Positions 1-6,858 of a DNA stretch of 13,568 bases are shown here, in pieces. The notes under the pieces were generated by a model. It was not told the origin of the DNA, did not search any database, and was given only the letters and a program-made list of their open reading frames with translations. Source of the DNA: an uncultured Varibaculum sp. (lineage in GTDB: Bacteria; Actinomycetota; Actinomycetes; Actinomycetales; Actinomycetaceae); assembly GCF_902489465.1 (NCBI RefSeq), contig NZ_CABTZZ010000045.1, forward strand, positions 1-13,568. Direction: 5' to 3'. Each line of letters begins with the position of its first letter. Position 1 is the stretch's first letter. The translations under genes were made by a program, and so were the position numbers.

Positions 1-1153
1 CCCCCCGCCAGCGGCGCGGAGCCCCATCCAGCATGTCTACCCCCACAAACAACATGGCGTGAGTCATTAGGGATTCACGGGAGAGCAGGCGTTCTTCCTT
101 GTCCATCCCAAAATCCACTCCGTAAACCGCGCCATAGTCATAGAGATTCTTATCCCACAGCGACAGTTCCCTATCTGCTTGCTGCTCGGTGTCACAACCG
201 AACCACACCGGTTTTCCGGCCTGCAATACCGTGGCCGCACAATCTTTCATCACCTGGATGGGGACGTTCAAGTAACGCACCGGGGCAGCACCCAGCACAT
301 TGCCCAGGCGATCCACGGTATAGGTCTTTCCGTACGGGTTAGCTTCCCGCGGATCATTCACCAAGCATACATAGTTGCGCAGGTCATTGACGATATATTT
401 ATCGGCGAACTCTTGGGGAGTAACCTCCCCTAGACGCTCGAACTTGTTGTCTTTATCGTTATATTGCCAAACAAACTTTTCCGGCGGGGTTCCCAAATGG
501 ATATTCAAAATCCGGTGCACCCCACTGAGTAAACGTGCCTTTACCTCCCCGACAGTTTCGGGATTATTGTGCGCGGCTTTCCGCACCGCGAGGGCGCCCT
601 CCCGCAAGTAACGCTCCAAGATACGATCCATTTTCCGCGAATTAGAGGAGGATTCAGTTTCCGGCATTGCCCACTGGGGCACTACCCCGTATTTATCCAC
701 CAGCGCCACAAACATATTCCACTGGCCACCGTCCCCAATCGGGTCAGACAGCAGGTGAGCCACTGTACGGTCATCCAGGTCGCGATCGGCCAGCTCAATT
801 TGAGATTCTAGGAAGTAGTTCGCTTTTTCTAGTTTGTCCCAATAGAACAGGTAGGTCTGGGAGAATTCGAAGTTCTCTACGTTTAACCGCTTGATCATGG
901 ATGAACGCAGCAGGTTTAGACCGGCGAATAGCCAGCAGCGTCCCGATTTCTTTTGGTTAGCCACCGGCCATGCATCTAGCTTGTGGGACATGGAACGGTC
1001 AGCGAACGCAACTACCTGGTGATTTTGTGCCACTTTATCAATATCGGTGCTGGTTACAGCATTTTGCATTAGCTTGCCGTGTAGATCCGCGCCAAATTCA
1101 TTGCGCATTTCCGCTAGCATTTCTGGGGTTAGCTTTGCTTCCCGTTCGCTCAC
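1..1153 (-). CDS. pepC: Aminopeptidase C (bleomycin hydrolase family, C1B), C-terminus off window
   Basis: Cytoplasmic papain-like cysteine aminopeptidase that removes N-terminal residues from peptides; members usually form hexamers. The minus frame is open from a GTG at 1153 to the window edge, giving 384 codons of a family usually about 440 long. The nucleophile motif KKSGRCWLFAGLN puts the catalytic Cys at residue 73, and the catalytic His is residue 365 in LMTHAMLFVGVD. Both sit close to the positions in lactococcal PepC (about 70 and 361). The catalytic Asn (usually in ENSWG) would fall just past the edge. The start is GTG because a strong AGGAGG (1158-1163) lies 4 nt upstream; the next ATG is 10 codons in and has no such site. 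It lies downstream of nadE on the same strand, 266 bp away. A run of six C at bases 1-6 gives Gly at residue 384, where family members usually have Val; this may be an edge artefact. Confidence 0.95.
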   Translation of the reverse strand, partial: MSEREAKLTPEMLAEMRNEFGADLHGKLMQNAVTSTDIDKVAQNHQVVAFADRSMSHKLDAWPVANQKKSGRCWLFAGLNLLRSSMIKRLNVENFEFSQTYLFYWDKLEKANYFLESQIELADRDLDDRTVAHLLSDPIGDGGQWNMFVALVDKYGVVPQWAMPETESSSNSRKMDRILERYLREGALAVRKAAHNNPETVGEVKARLLSGVHRILNIHLGTPPEKFVWQYNDKDNKFERLGEVTPQEFADKYIVNDLRNYVCLVNDPREANPYGKTYTVDRLGNVLGAAPVRYLNVPIQVMKDCAATVLQAGKPVWFGCDTEQQADRELSLWDKNLYDYGAVYGVDFGMDKEERLLSRESLMTHAMLFVGVDMLDGAPRRWRG

Positions 1154-1170
1154 TGTTCCTCCTACATTCG

Positions 1171-1183
1171 GGCGCTATGCGCC
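1171..1183. repeat. 5-bp hairpin just upstream of the pepC ribosome-binding site
   Basis: GGCGC-TAT-GCGCC is a perfect 5-bp stem with a 3-nt loop. It ends 7 nt before the AGGAGG of pepC in the transcribed direction. It could form in the pepC leader and affect ribosome access, or be a protein site. Function is inferred only from position. Confidence 0.4.
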
Positions 1184-1279
1184 ATTTTCTAGGGTGAAAA
1201 CCATTTAGATAGCTACCAAAATGCTGCCCTAAACCCCGGTTTCACCTTTTTCTTTCTTAGTTCCAAAATAGCCCATCGA

Positions 1280-1317
1280 TCTCACTTAGTTAATTTAGGG
1301 CGCTTAACGCTGTGAGA
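1280..1317. repeat. Two-segment inverted repeat between nadE and pepC
   Basis: TCTCAC (1280-1285) pairs with GTGAGA (1312-1317), and inside it GTTAA (1289-1293) pairs with TTAAC (1304-1308). The segments are separated by 3-nt internal loops on each side and a 10-nt apical loop. The symmetry suggests an RNA hairpin or an operator. No T-tract follows on the minus strand, so a classical terminator is unlikely. Confidence 0.45.
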
Positions 1318-1419
1318 CCCACGTGGCTCCACTGGGTTGGACTTAAACATTTTGCGACGAGGATGCATACCGGTATTTCCGACGGCTATCTGGGTTGCGG
1401 GGTATTCTTTTTTAAACCT

Positions 1420-3534
1420 CTATTGGTTTTCCTCTAGGCCTGCGAGCAGTTCCTCTACCTGTTTAATCCAGATCCGTCCGGAAATATCGGAGGGCATCCG
1501 CAGGTCAGAGCGGGGACTAAGACCAAATCCAGCAGTTATTCCCGGTCCGCCAGGCACGCAAGTCCGCTTAAACTGGGAAGTAAAGAAGCGGCGCAATAAC
1601 TCGCGCAGCCAGCGCAAAATAGTTTCCAGACCATATTGGTGACGATCTGATTCCGGCAGATCTGCCGGCCAAACCCCGTTATCTTTATCTCGCCAGGCTT
1701 GCCAAGCCAGATAAGCAATATCGCGGGGTTCGCGCCCTAAAAGCAGGTGGTAGAGGAAGAACTCGTGTAGCTCGTAGGGGCCAATAGTGTCCTGGGTGGA
1801 TTGGAGTTTTTCTCCGCCTCCCGGTATCAGTTCCGGGGAAATTTCTTGCGCCAAAATATCTTGCAGGACTCTAGTGCACGCATCGCCGAACCGGTTTTCC
1901 CGGCAAGCCCAGCGGATCATAGTTTGCAACATAGTTTTCGGGATCCCGGGATTAACTGAATAATGCGACATATGGTCGCCCACCCCATAGGTGCACCACC
2001 CGAGAGCCGCCTCCGATAAATCTCCAGTACCAATCACCAGTCCACCCTGATGGTTAGCAATCCGGAACAGGTAATCGGTGCGCAGTCCGGCTTGCACGTT
2101 CTCGAAGGTCACGTCATATTGGGCGGCGCCGTCTGCGAAGGGATGCCCCATGTCGGCGAGCATTTGCCGGGCAGCGGGGCGAATATCGATTTCCTCGCAT
2201 TTGATACCTAAGGATTCACACAACCTATATGCGTGAGATTTTGTTCCTTCCGAGGTGGCAAAACCGGGCAGGGTATAGGCCAAAATTTGGGATTTTTCGA
2301 GGCCGAGCCGAACGACAACTTCGCTGCATACCAAAAGTGCCTGGGTGGAATCCAGACCGCCCGATACCCCCAACACCATTTTGGGGTTCCCGACTGCCTG
2401 TAAACGTTTTTTTAACCCGTAAACTTGAATCTCGAACGCCTGTTGACATGCGAGGTCGATACCCTCTTGATCCGCTGGTAAGAATGGGAATCTCGCCGGA
2501 GAGGGACACAGCGCAACCTGCACATCCTGCGAAGTCGCGACATTAGAAACATTTGCCCATGGATCGAAAGGTACTGCCGCCCCGGCCGCTCCTACTCCCA
2601 GACGAATCTTCACTTCCCAGGTTTTTTCGATTTTCCCGGCTTGAGTATCTGCGAAACCGCTTTCGCGCCGCCTACGATTGGCGAGGGCGGTCAGATCAAT
2701 ATCGGCGAGGGCAATCTGGGTTTCGACGGGGAACAGCGCAGTTTCCGCTAATTTAGAGCCATCTTGGTAGATAAAGGTTCGTCCATCCCAAGCCGAATCG
2801 GAGGAGGATTCTCCATTGCCGGCTCCCGCGCTCACATAGGCGCAAATCCCGCGTCGCGAAGTAGCTCTTGCCATGAGTAACTGTTGTTCTCCGCCCTCTA
2901 AAGTAGCAGGATAGGCCGCAGGATTTACGATTACGCTTGCCCCTTGCAAGGCAAGAGACAGCGCCAGTGGACGCGCCGCCACGGCGTCGCAGCCAACTTC
3001 TGCCCCTACCGACAGGCCAGCCACGTCCTCGATATGAACAATCCCATTTCCGATGGGAGCCTCACTGGCTCCCGGAACCTGGGGTGCATACCAGCTCGCA
3101 TCTGCAGGAAGGTGCGCGCCGGAAGTAAAATAGCGTTTTTCATAAGCGGCGCTAGAGGGGAAAACTTTCGGAGTTAGAGCAATAACTTTCCCCCGCGCCA
3201 AGAACACCGCGCAATCATAGATTTGTCTTGCTATCCGCAGCGGAGCGCCAACCACGATTAGCTCGGCGCAATCTGAAGTCGCCTTAGCTAGTATTTCTAT
3301 CCCTTTTTCCACGCTTGCTAATAGACGCTCAGAAAACACCAGGTCATCAAGGGTGTATCCGGAGATGCACATCTCCGGAAATACTGCTACACAAGCACCT
3401 TGCCGGGCAGCTTGGCGAGCTGCTGCCGCGATTTCCGGTACGTTCCGATCCGGCTCGCCGGGATGGCTGGGAATAGTAATGGCCGCAACCCGGGCGAAAC
3501 CGTGCTCATAGGGGCTAGAAAAAGTCATGTACAT
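1420..3534 (-). CDS. nadE: Glutamine-type NAD(+) synthetase, amidase plus synthetase domains
   Basis: Final step of NAD synthesis: ATP-dependent amidation of deamido-NAD, with ammonia normally supplied by an N-terminal nitrilase-like glutaminase domain. Residues 1 to about 290 are the amidase (Glu54 in VFPEM, Lys123 in LTPK). Residues about 330-704 are the synthetase, with ATP loop SGGLDS at 391-396, GTGDLSEAALGW at 502-513, and the C-terminal SQFKR and LSPRSD motifs. Length (704) is close to the mycobacterial enzyme (about 679). The third catalytic residue is odd: EVGCD at 179-183 has Gly where the family Cys is expected and Cys one position later. Start: ATG 3534 has an AGGGTGAG about 9 nt upstream, but ATG 3528 (MTFSSPYEHGF) matches mycobacterial NadE better and brings Glu and Lys to 52 and 121. 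Divergent from tRNA-Arg. Confidence 0.95.
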   Translation of the reverse strand: MYMTFSSPYEHGFARVAAITIPSHPGEPDRNVPEIAAAARQAARQGACVAVFPEMCISGYTLDDLVFSERLLASVEKGIEILAKATSDCAELIVVGAPLRIARQIYDCAVFLARGKVIALTPKVFPSSAAYEKRYFTSGAHLPADASWYAPQVPGASEAPIGNGIVHIEDVAGLSVGAEVGCDAVAARPLALSLALQGASVIVNPAAYPATLEGGEQQLLMARATSRRGICAYVSAGAGNGESSSDSAWDGRTFIYQDGSKLAETALFPVETQIALADIDLTALANRRRRESGFADTQAGKIEKTWEVKIRLGVGAAGAAVPFDPWANVSNVATSQDVQVALCPSPARFPFLPADQEGIDLACQQAFEIQVYGLKKRLQAVGNPKMVLGVSGGLDSTQALLVCSEVVVRLGLEKSQILAYTLPGFATSEGTKSHAYRLCESLGIKCEEIDIRPAARQMLADMGHPFADGAAQYDVTFENVQAGLRTDYLFRIANHQGGLVIGTGDLSEAALGWCTYGVGDHMSHYSVNPGIPKTMLQTMIRWACRENRFGDACTRVLQDILAQEISPELIPGGGEKLQSTQDTIGPYELHEFFLYHLLLGREPRDIAYLAWQAWRDKDNGVWPADLPESDRHQYGLETILRWLRELLRRFFTSQFKRTCVPGGPGITAGFGLSPRSDLRMPSDISGRIWIKQVEELLAGLEENQ

Positions 3535-3583
3535 ATTATTGCACTCACCCTCACTGGCATCTGTCTCCTAAATGTAATCAGCG

Positions 3584-3593
3584 TCTAATTAGA
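3584..3593. repeat. 10-bp perfect palindrome in the nadE / tRNA-Arg divergent spacer
   Basis: TCTAATTAGA is a perfect dyad between the nadE start and the tRNA gene. It lies where a regulator of either transcript could bind. It does not match any NAD-regulator box that I can recall with certainty, and an AT-rich 10-mer can occur by chance. Confidence 0.3.
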
Positions 3594-3627
3594 GGGCGTT
3601 GATTTAGTAAGCGTCGGGGTAAATGTG

Positions 3628-3633
3628 TAGAAT
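3628..3633 (+). promoter_or_regulatory. Candidate -10 element for tRNA-Arg
   Basis: TAGAAT matches the TANNNT pattern and ends 12 nt before the first base of the mature tRNA, as expected for a short 5' leader. The -35 region is weak: TTTAGT at 3603-3608 has a 19-bp spacer. The assignment rests mainly on position. Confidence 0.45.
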
Positions 3634-3645
3634 CATTGAAGTCCA

Positions 3646-3721
3646 GCCCCGATAGCTCAGTGGATAGAGCGTTCGCCTCCGGAGCGAAAGGCCGCAGGTT
3701 CGAATCCTGTTCGGGGCACCA
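3646..3721 (+). tRNA. tRNA-Arg (anticodon CCG), CCA encoded
   Basis: All cloverleaf parts are present. The acceptor GCCCCGA pairs perfectly with TCGGGGC, and the D stem is GCTC/GAGC. The anticodon stem TTCGC/GCGAA encloses the loop CTCCGGA, giving anticodon CCG, which reads CGG Arg codons. The T arm is GCAGG-TTCGAAT-CCTGT with one G-T pair. The discriminator A is 3718 and the CCA is genomically encoded (3719-3721). The body is 73 nt. No integrase or duplicated 3' end is visible nearby, so there is no sign that this tRNA serves as an attachment site here. Confidence 0.97.
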
Positions 3722-3751
3722 AATGTTTTCTGCGAAATTATTCCCCTATCT

Positions 3752-3797
3752 GCTAGTTACTGCCCCTACCTGCAACCTGGACAGGGTCTTAACTAGC
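3752..3797 (+). repeat. Extended inverted repeat downstream of tRNA-Arg
   Basis: GCTAGTTA (3752-3759) and TAACTAGC (3790-3797) are a perfect 8-bp outer stem. CCCT (3764-3767) pairs with AGGG (3783-3786) inside it, and CC/GG (3769-3770, 3779-3780) can add a further step. It lies 30 nt after the tRNA CCA. It may be a trailer hairpin, a terminator without a U-tract, or a DNA dyad. Confidence 0.5.
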
Positions 3798-3831
3798 TGA
3801 CAGTCGGCAGTGAATTATCTTTCTCCATCAA

Positions 3832-3960
3832 GGACACGCCTGTTACCAAGGTCGGGCGGGGAAAGGTTTTATCCGAGTAGGCTAGGCACGCATTAACTGG
3901 TGTTTTCCCCTAGAGTGGAAGCAGCCCGGAAACTGCCCAACCCTACCCAGACAGGTGTCC
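3832..3960 (+). repeat. Long-range inverted repeat in the leader of the HAD gene
   Basis: GGACACGCCTGT (3832-3843) is complementary to ACAGGTGTCC (3951-3960) apart from bulged bases in the left arm. The arms are 107 nt apart, and the right arm ends 5 nt before the AAGGAG of the HAD gene (3966-3971). If both arms are in one transcript they could close a structured leader. No known riboswitch class is recognised. Together with the dyad at 3752-3797 this is all I see in the 255-bp tRNA-HAD spacer. Confidence 0.35.
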
Positions 3961-3976
3961 CCTACAAGGAGCAGCA

Positions 3977-4810
3977 ATGCGCAAGTTCGCTTTTTTGGAT
4001 CTAGACGGAACCATAATTGACCATAACCAGGTGATTAGCTCGAAAGTAAAGGAAGCTATCACCACCGCCACTGCGAATGGACACAAAGTTTTTATCGCCA
4101 CCGGCCGTTCCTATCCGGAGCTGTATCCCTCCCTATTCTCCCTACCCTTTTCCGGCCTGATAACCGCCAACGGAGCCTACGTAGAAGTTGGAGACCAGGT
4201 GTTAGCCAGTCATTCTATCGACCAGGACGGCATCACCGAGTGGACAGATTATTTTCGCCGCTCCGGCGCCACCTGGATTTGGCAAGGTAAAGACCACTTT
4301 CACCCCTCCGAAACCTTCCTGGATTTTTTCCGCCTCTCCGGCAAATCTGACCGTGCCACTACTGGGGATTGGTCTGCCTACCTTGAACAGATCACGCCTT
4401 ACCTAGCCAGTGGAATCCCGACTTCTGCCGGAAAATGTATGTTCTACCTATCCCCGGAAGCGCCCTCTAGCTTTGAAGAAGCCTGCCGGCTATTCGGGGA
4501 TCGCTACATGGTAATCCCCGGGTCAGTTTCCGTACCCGTAGGAGAAGTGGTGGAGCTGGGGATAAAAGGGGTTAATAAAGGTACCGCCATGCAGGAAGTC
4601 CTCCACCACTTTGGCGCAGATCCATCTCAGGCACTCGCGATCGGAGATTCCGCAAACGACTATGAGATGGTGCGGGAAGCAGGCATCGGGGTCTGCCTGG
4701 CAGGCGGGGCAGAAAAACTTAGCAACATTGCCAACTGGGTCGCTCCCCCGATTGAAGAGGACGCAGTGGCGGTCGCCTTTGAACGTTTCGGTTTATTAGA
4801 TCCCGCTTAG
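3977..4810 (+). CDS. Cof-type HAD-IIB phosphatase
   Basis: Haloacid-dehalogenase superfamily hydrolase of the Cof/YidA group. These are soluble Mg-dependent phosphatases, usually acting on sugar phosphates or phosphorylated cofactors; the substrate cannot be read from sequence. Motif I is FLDLDGT with nucleophile Asp8 and acid/base Asp10, motif II is the Thr in IATGR, motif III is the Lys in GVNKGTA, and motif IV is IGDSANDYEM. Between motifs II and III lies the type IIB cap (about residues 80-190). The 277 residues are a normal length. ATG start with AAGGAG 5 nt upstream. It is the only protein gene on this strand here. Its stop lies 3 bp from the stop of the convergent membrane-protein gene, leaving no space for a shared terminator. 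Confidence 0.93.
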   Translation: MRKFAFLDLDGTIIDHNQVISSKVKEAITTATANGHKVFIATGRSYPELYPSLFSLPFSGLITANGAYVEVGDQVLASHSIDQDGITEWTDYFRRSGATWIWQGKDHFHPSETFLDFFRLSGKSDRATTGDWSAYLEQITPYLASGIPTSAGKCMFYLSPEAPSSFEEACRLFGDRYMVIPGSVSVPVGEVVELGIKGVNKGTAMQEVLHHFGADPSQALAIGDSANDYEMVREAGIGVCLAGGAEKLSNIANWVAPPIEEDAVAVAFERFGLLDPA

Positions 4811-4813
4811 GGA

Positions 4814-6118
4814 TTAAAAGAACTTATATCCTTCCAGATCGGTAAAGGTGAATCCTTTCCCGGTAGAAACGTTTACGCAGGTAGCGTCGGTGCCTCCGAA
4901 AGTGCAGGCGTATTTACCTAGCTGAGTGTATTGACCTGTTCCCAGTGGCTGCAGATCAAAGCGTTTACCGCTGTTGTCTCTTTGACCAGATTTCACGTCT
5001 TGATACAGCGGTGTAGTGCCGTTTACACACCCACCAATACCAGAGGAACTATCCCACACTCCCAGCACAGACAGGCGAAGATCACCCTGTTTACACTTTC
5101 CGACGTTACCGGCAGCATCAAAATTGCTGGCGGTAGCACAAACCACGCCGCTGCCACTAGCGAGAGCACCCGAACCATCAGCTGCCAAGGGAACTAGTGG
5201 CGGTATGCCATCCTCAAGTTTTTCCGCAATGGTACAAACCACAATCCCGGATTGAGAGCGGAAAGTTACTCGCTTTTTGTCCCCTCCCAATTGTGCCGGA
5301 GTCACTGGTTGTGCCGCTAACACTTTTTTGACCTGCTCAGTTTGGGTAGTCGCAACCGGTTTAGGCTCGGGAGCCGCCACGGTTTCAGTGGTCTCTGCCT
5401 GAGATCCCAGCGGAACCGCCGATGGCACCTTTCCAGTACTAAGCCGCACTATCTGCCAACTAACTAAAGCAATTAAAACCAGGATTACCAGTCCATACAA
5501 CAGCCACAGCGGGGAACGCCGAGAGGATGCTACTTGCGGAGAATTATCTTCTGCTTCACCAGAGCTTGCAGTGTTCAATGTTGAGGAAGCGGTTACCTCT
5601 GGGCTAGTTGGCGCTAATCCGCTAGGGGTAACTGCCTGAGGCTGCGCGGAAGTGAAGCTATTTTGCGGTGTCGGCAGGTTACTGGGCATTGTGCCATAAA
5701 CCGAAGCGGGGGCATCATAGCCCACTGCTGCTGCCGGCAAGTCAGCACGGGGGCTCACCTGCTCTGAAGCAGGAGAGGGCGCGACCGGGTGCGGAATTGA
5801 GCCGGGATTTACTGGCGGATAGTTTTGAGCAGGCTGGGAAGGCTCTAGGGCAGGCTGGACGCTTTGATACGGAGGTACGGATGGGCGAGGGTCTCCTGCC
5901 CGAGCTGGGGGTACCCGCTGGTATCGGTTGGGATCCGGCTCTGTGGGTAGAGGAACCTGGGGAATCCCGCCCGCTGGAAGCGGGGGCCCGGCAGGTGGTT
6001 GTGGCTGTTGACTGGCTGAGCGGGGAGGGAAATAGCGGCCTTGCCCCACGTCAGAGGCGTGCGGATTTACCTGCGGCTCGCCCTCGCCGCGATAATCGTA
6101 ACCGTGCGGATCACTCAC
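4814..6118 (-). CDS. Proline-rich single-pass membrane protein, Cys-rich exported domain (resembles DUF6636-like proteins)
   Basis: Function unknown. From the chosen start (434 aa): residues 1 to about 200 are disordered and rich in Pro, Gln, Ser and Ala; a single membrane helix follows at about 204-225 (WLLYGLVILVLIALVSWQIV) after basic SSRR, so N-in/C-out is expected. Then comes a Thr/Ala/Pro linker and an exported domain from about 280 with six Cys (295, 327, 342, 364, 405, 414), enough for three disulfides. The pattern F(R/T)S-SG-C, ending in ATCVN..TGKGFTF, resembles secreted actinobacterial domains of the DUF6636 type; this is a by-eye match. The start is GTG 6118: it overlaps the exonuclease TGA as GTGA and has GAGGAG (6126-6131) 7 nt upstream. 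A GTG at 6127 is in frame but has no room for a ribosome site. The two genes are thus translationally coupled. Confidence 0.8.
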   Translation of the reverse strand: MSDPHGYDYRGEGEPQVNPHASDVGQGRYFPPRSASQQPQPPAGPPLPAGGIPQVPLPTEPDPNRYQRVPPARAGDPRPSVPPYQSVQPALEPSQPAQNYPPVNPGSIPHPVAPSPASEQVSPRADLPAAAVGYDAPASVYGTMPSNLPTPQNSFTSAQPQAVTPSGLAPTSPEVTASSTLNTASSGEAEDNSPQVASSRRSPLWLLYGLVILVLIALVSWQIVRLSTGKVPSAVPLGSQAETTETVAAPEPKPVATTQTEQVKKVLAAQPVTPAQLGGDKKRVTFRSQSGIVVCTIAEKLEDGIPPLVPLAADGSGALASGSGVVCATASNFDAAGNVGKCKQGDLRLSVLGVWDSSSGIGGCVNGTTPLYQDVKSGQRDNSGKRFDLQPLGTGQYTQLGKYACTFGGTDATCVNVSTGKGFTFTDLEGYKFF

Positions 6119-6801
6119 GCTAGCCACTCCTCATTCACATCGGCGCTGCGTCCTTTGGACAGCAGATATTGGTTGAAATGCTGCGCCCATTCGCGATACT
6201 GATTGCGCTGGTAGTCTTGCAGTTGCCGCAAATCCATTTGGTCTAGTTGGGGATAGGCAGCGCAGAGTGCTCGCAAAACCGCGATTGTTTGCCGCACATC
6301 CACTAGGGCATCATGCAGGTTATCGTCCCCGCGCACCTGGTAAAACTCCGCGAGTGCCTCTAAGGTACGTTTCCCCTTCCGGTAGCGATCCAAAGCCCGA
6401 TCTAGTACCAGGGGATCAATTATCGGCAAAAACTCTACCCGCTCGCGCATAGTGGGCAATCCCAAACGCGCCAGGTGGTTATCTAGCAGCGGCAGGTCAA
6501 AAGAGGCGTTATAAATGACCACCGGGATCTGCGCCTGGCCACAGGCTTGAAGCACTTGGGCGACTTCTTTCACCACCTGTTCTAAAGGTTGCCCATATTC
6601 GCGGGCATACTCGGTTGAAATCCCGTGCACTTGTTGAGCTGGTTCCGGGATAGGAACCCCGGGATCGGCAAGCCAGGTTTGTTCTCGGGTTTGTCCGTGC
6701 CGCCATTCCACGCAGGCAGCGGTAACTATACGATCACTGGCGGGCTTTACCCCTGTGGTTTCGGTATCGAAACCCATAAATGGTCCTTCACTCCAACCCA
6801 C
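6115..6801 (-). CDS. DnaQ-like 3'-5' exonuclease (DEDDh family)
   Basis: DEDDh-fold exonuclease that trims 3' ends of DNA or RNA. Exo I is GFDTETTG (Asp12, Glu14), Exo II is VIYNASFDLPLL (Asp102), and Exo III is NLHDALVDVRQT (His163, Asp168), so the metal-binding acids and the general-base His are all present. At 228 residues it is a stand-alone exonuclease similar to the DNA polymerase III epsilon domain, without the GIY-YIG or polymerase fusions seen in some actinobacterial relatives. Tandem TTG-GTG starts follow GAGGAG: the GTG at 6801 has 6-nt spacing and is preferred over the TTG at 6804 (3-nt spacing). It follows guaB by about 55 bp without a visible terminator, so the two are likely cotranscribed. 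Its TGA overlaps the GTG of the membrane-protein gene. Substrate (repair, proofreading or RNA) is not determinable. Confidence 0.9.
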   Translation of the reverse strand: MGWSEGPFMGFDTETTGVKPASDRIVTAACVEWRHGQTREQTWLADPGVPIPEPAQQVHGISTEYAREYGQPLEQVVKEVAQVLQACGQAQIPVVIYNASFDLPLLDNHLARLGLPTMRERVEFLPIIDPLVLDRALDRYRKGKRTLEALAEFYQVRGDDNLHDALVDVRQTIAVLRALCAAYPQLDQMDLRQLQDYQRNQYREWAQHFNQYLLSKGRSADVNEEWLA

Positions 6802-6858
6802 CAATTACTCCTCGCCTCGCGCGATACTTACTGCACCTGTTGTTCAAATAATACGTGG

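Larger units (their letters stand above)
1154..1419 (-). other. Intergenic region nadE-pepC with hairpins
   Basis: This spacer lies between two minus-strand genes. It holds the pepC ribosome-binding site, a tight inverted repeat GGCGC-TAT-GCGCC (1171-1183) just upstream of that site, and a longer two-segment dyad at 1280-1317. A short open frame (1282-1368) is discussed as a finding. No convincing sigma-70-type promoter was found by eye, and neither hairpin is followed by a T-run on the minus strand, so no terminator is called. pepC could be read from nadE or from its own unrecognised promoter. Confidence 0.5.

Noticed and set aside
1337..1642. 101-codon plus-strand frame over the nadE 3' end
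   Set aside because: Most of it is antisense to the conserved SQFKR/LSPRSD region of NAD synthetase, with no start-site support.
3646..3976. Integration site for a mobile element at tRNA-Arg
   Set aside because: There is no integrase, no repeat of the tRNA 3' end in the window, and ordinary chromosomal genes on both sides.
5668..6123. 151-codon plus-strand frame opposite the proline-rich gene
   Set aside because: It is the antisense of Pro/Gln/Ser-rich codons, which naturally lack stops on the other strand. The minus frame has a membrane helix, ordered Cys pattern and coupled start.
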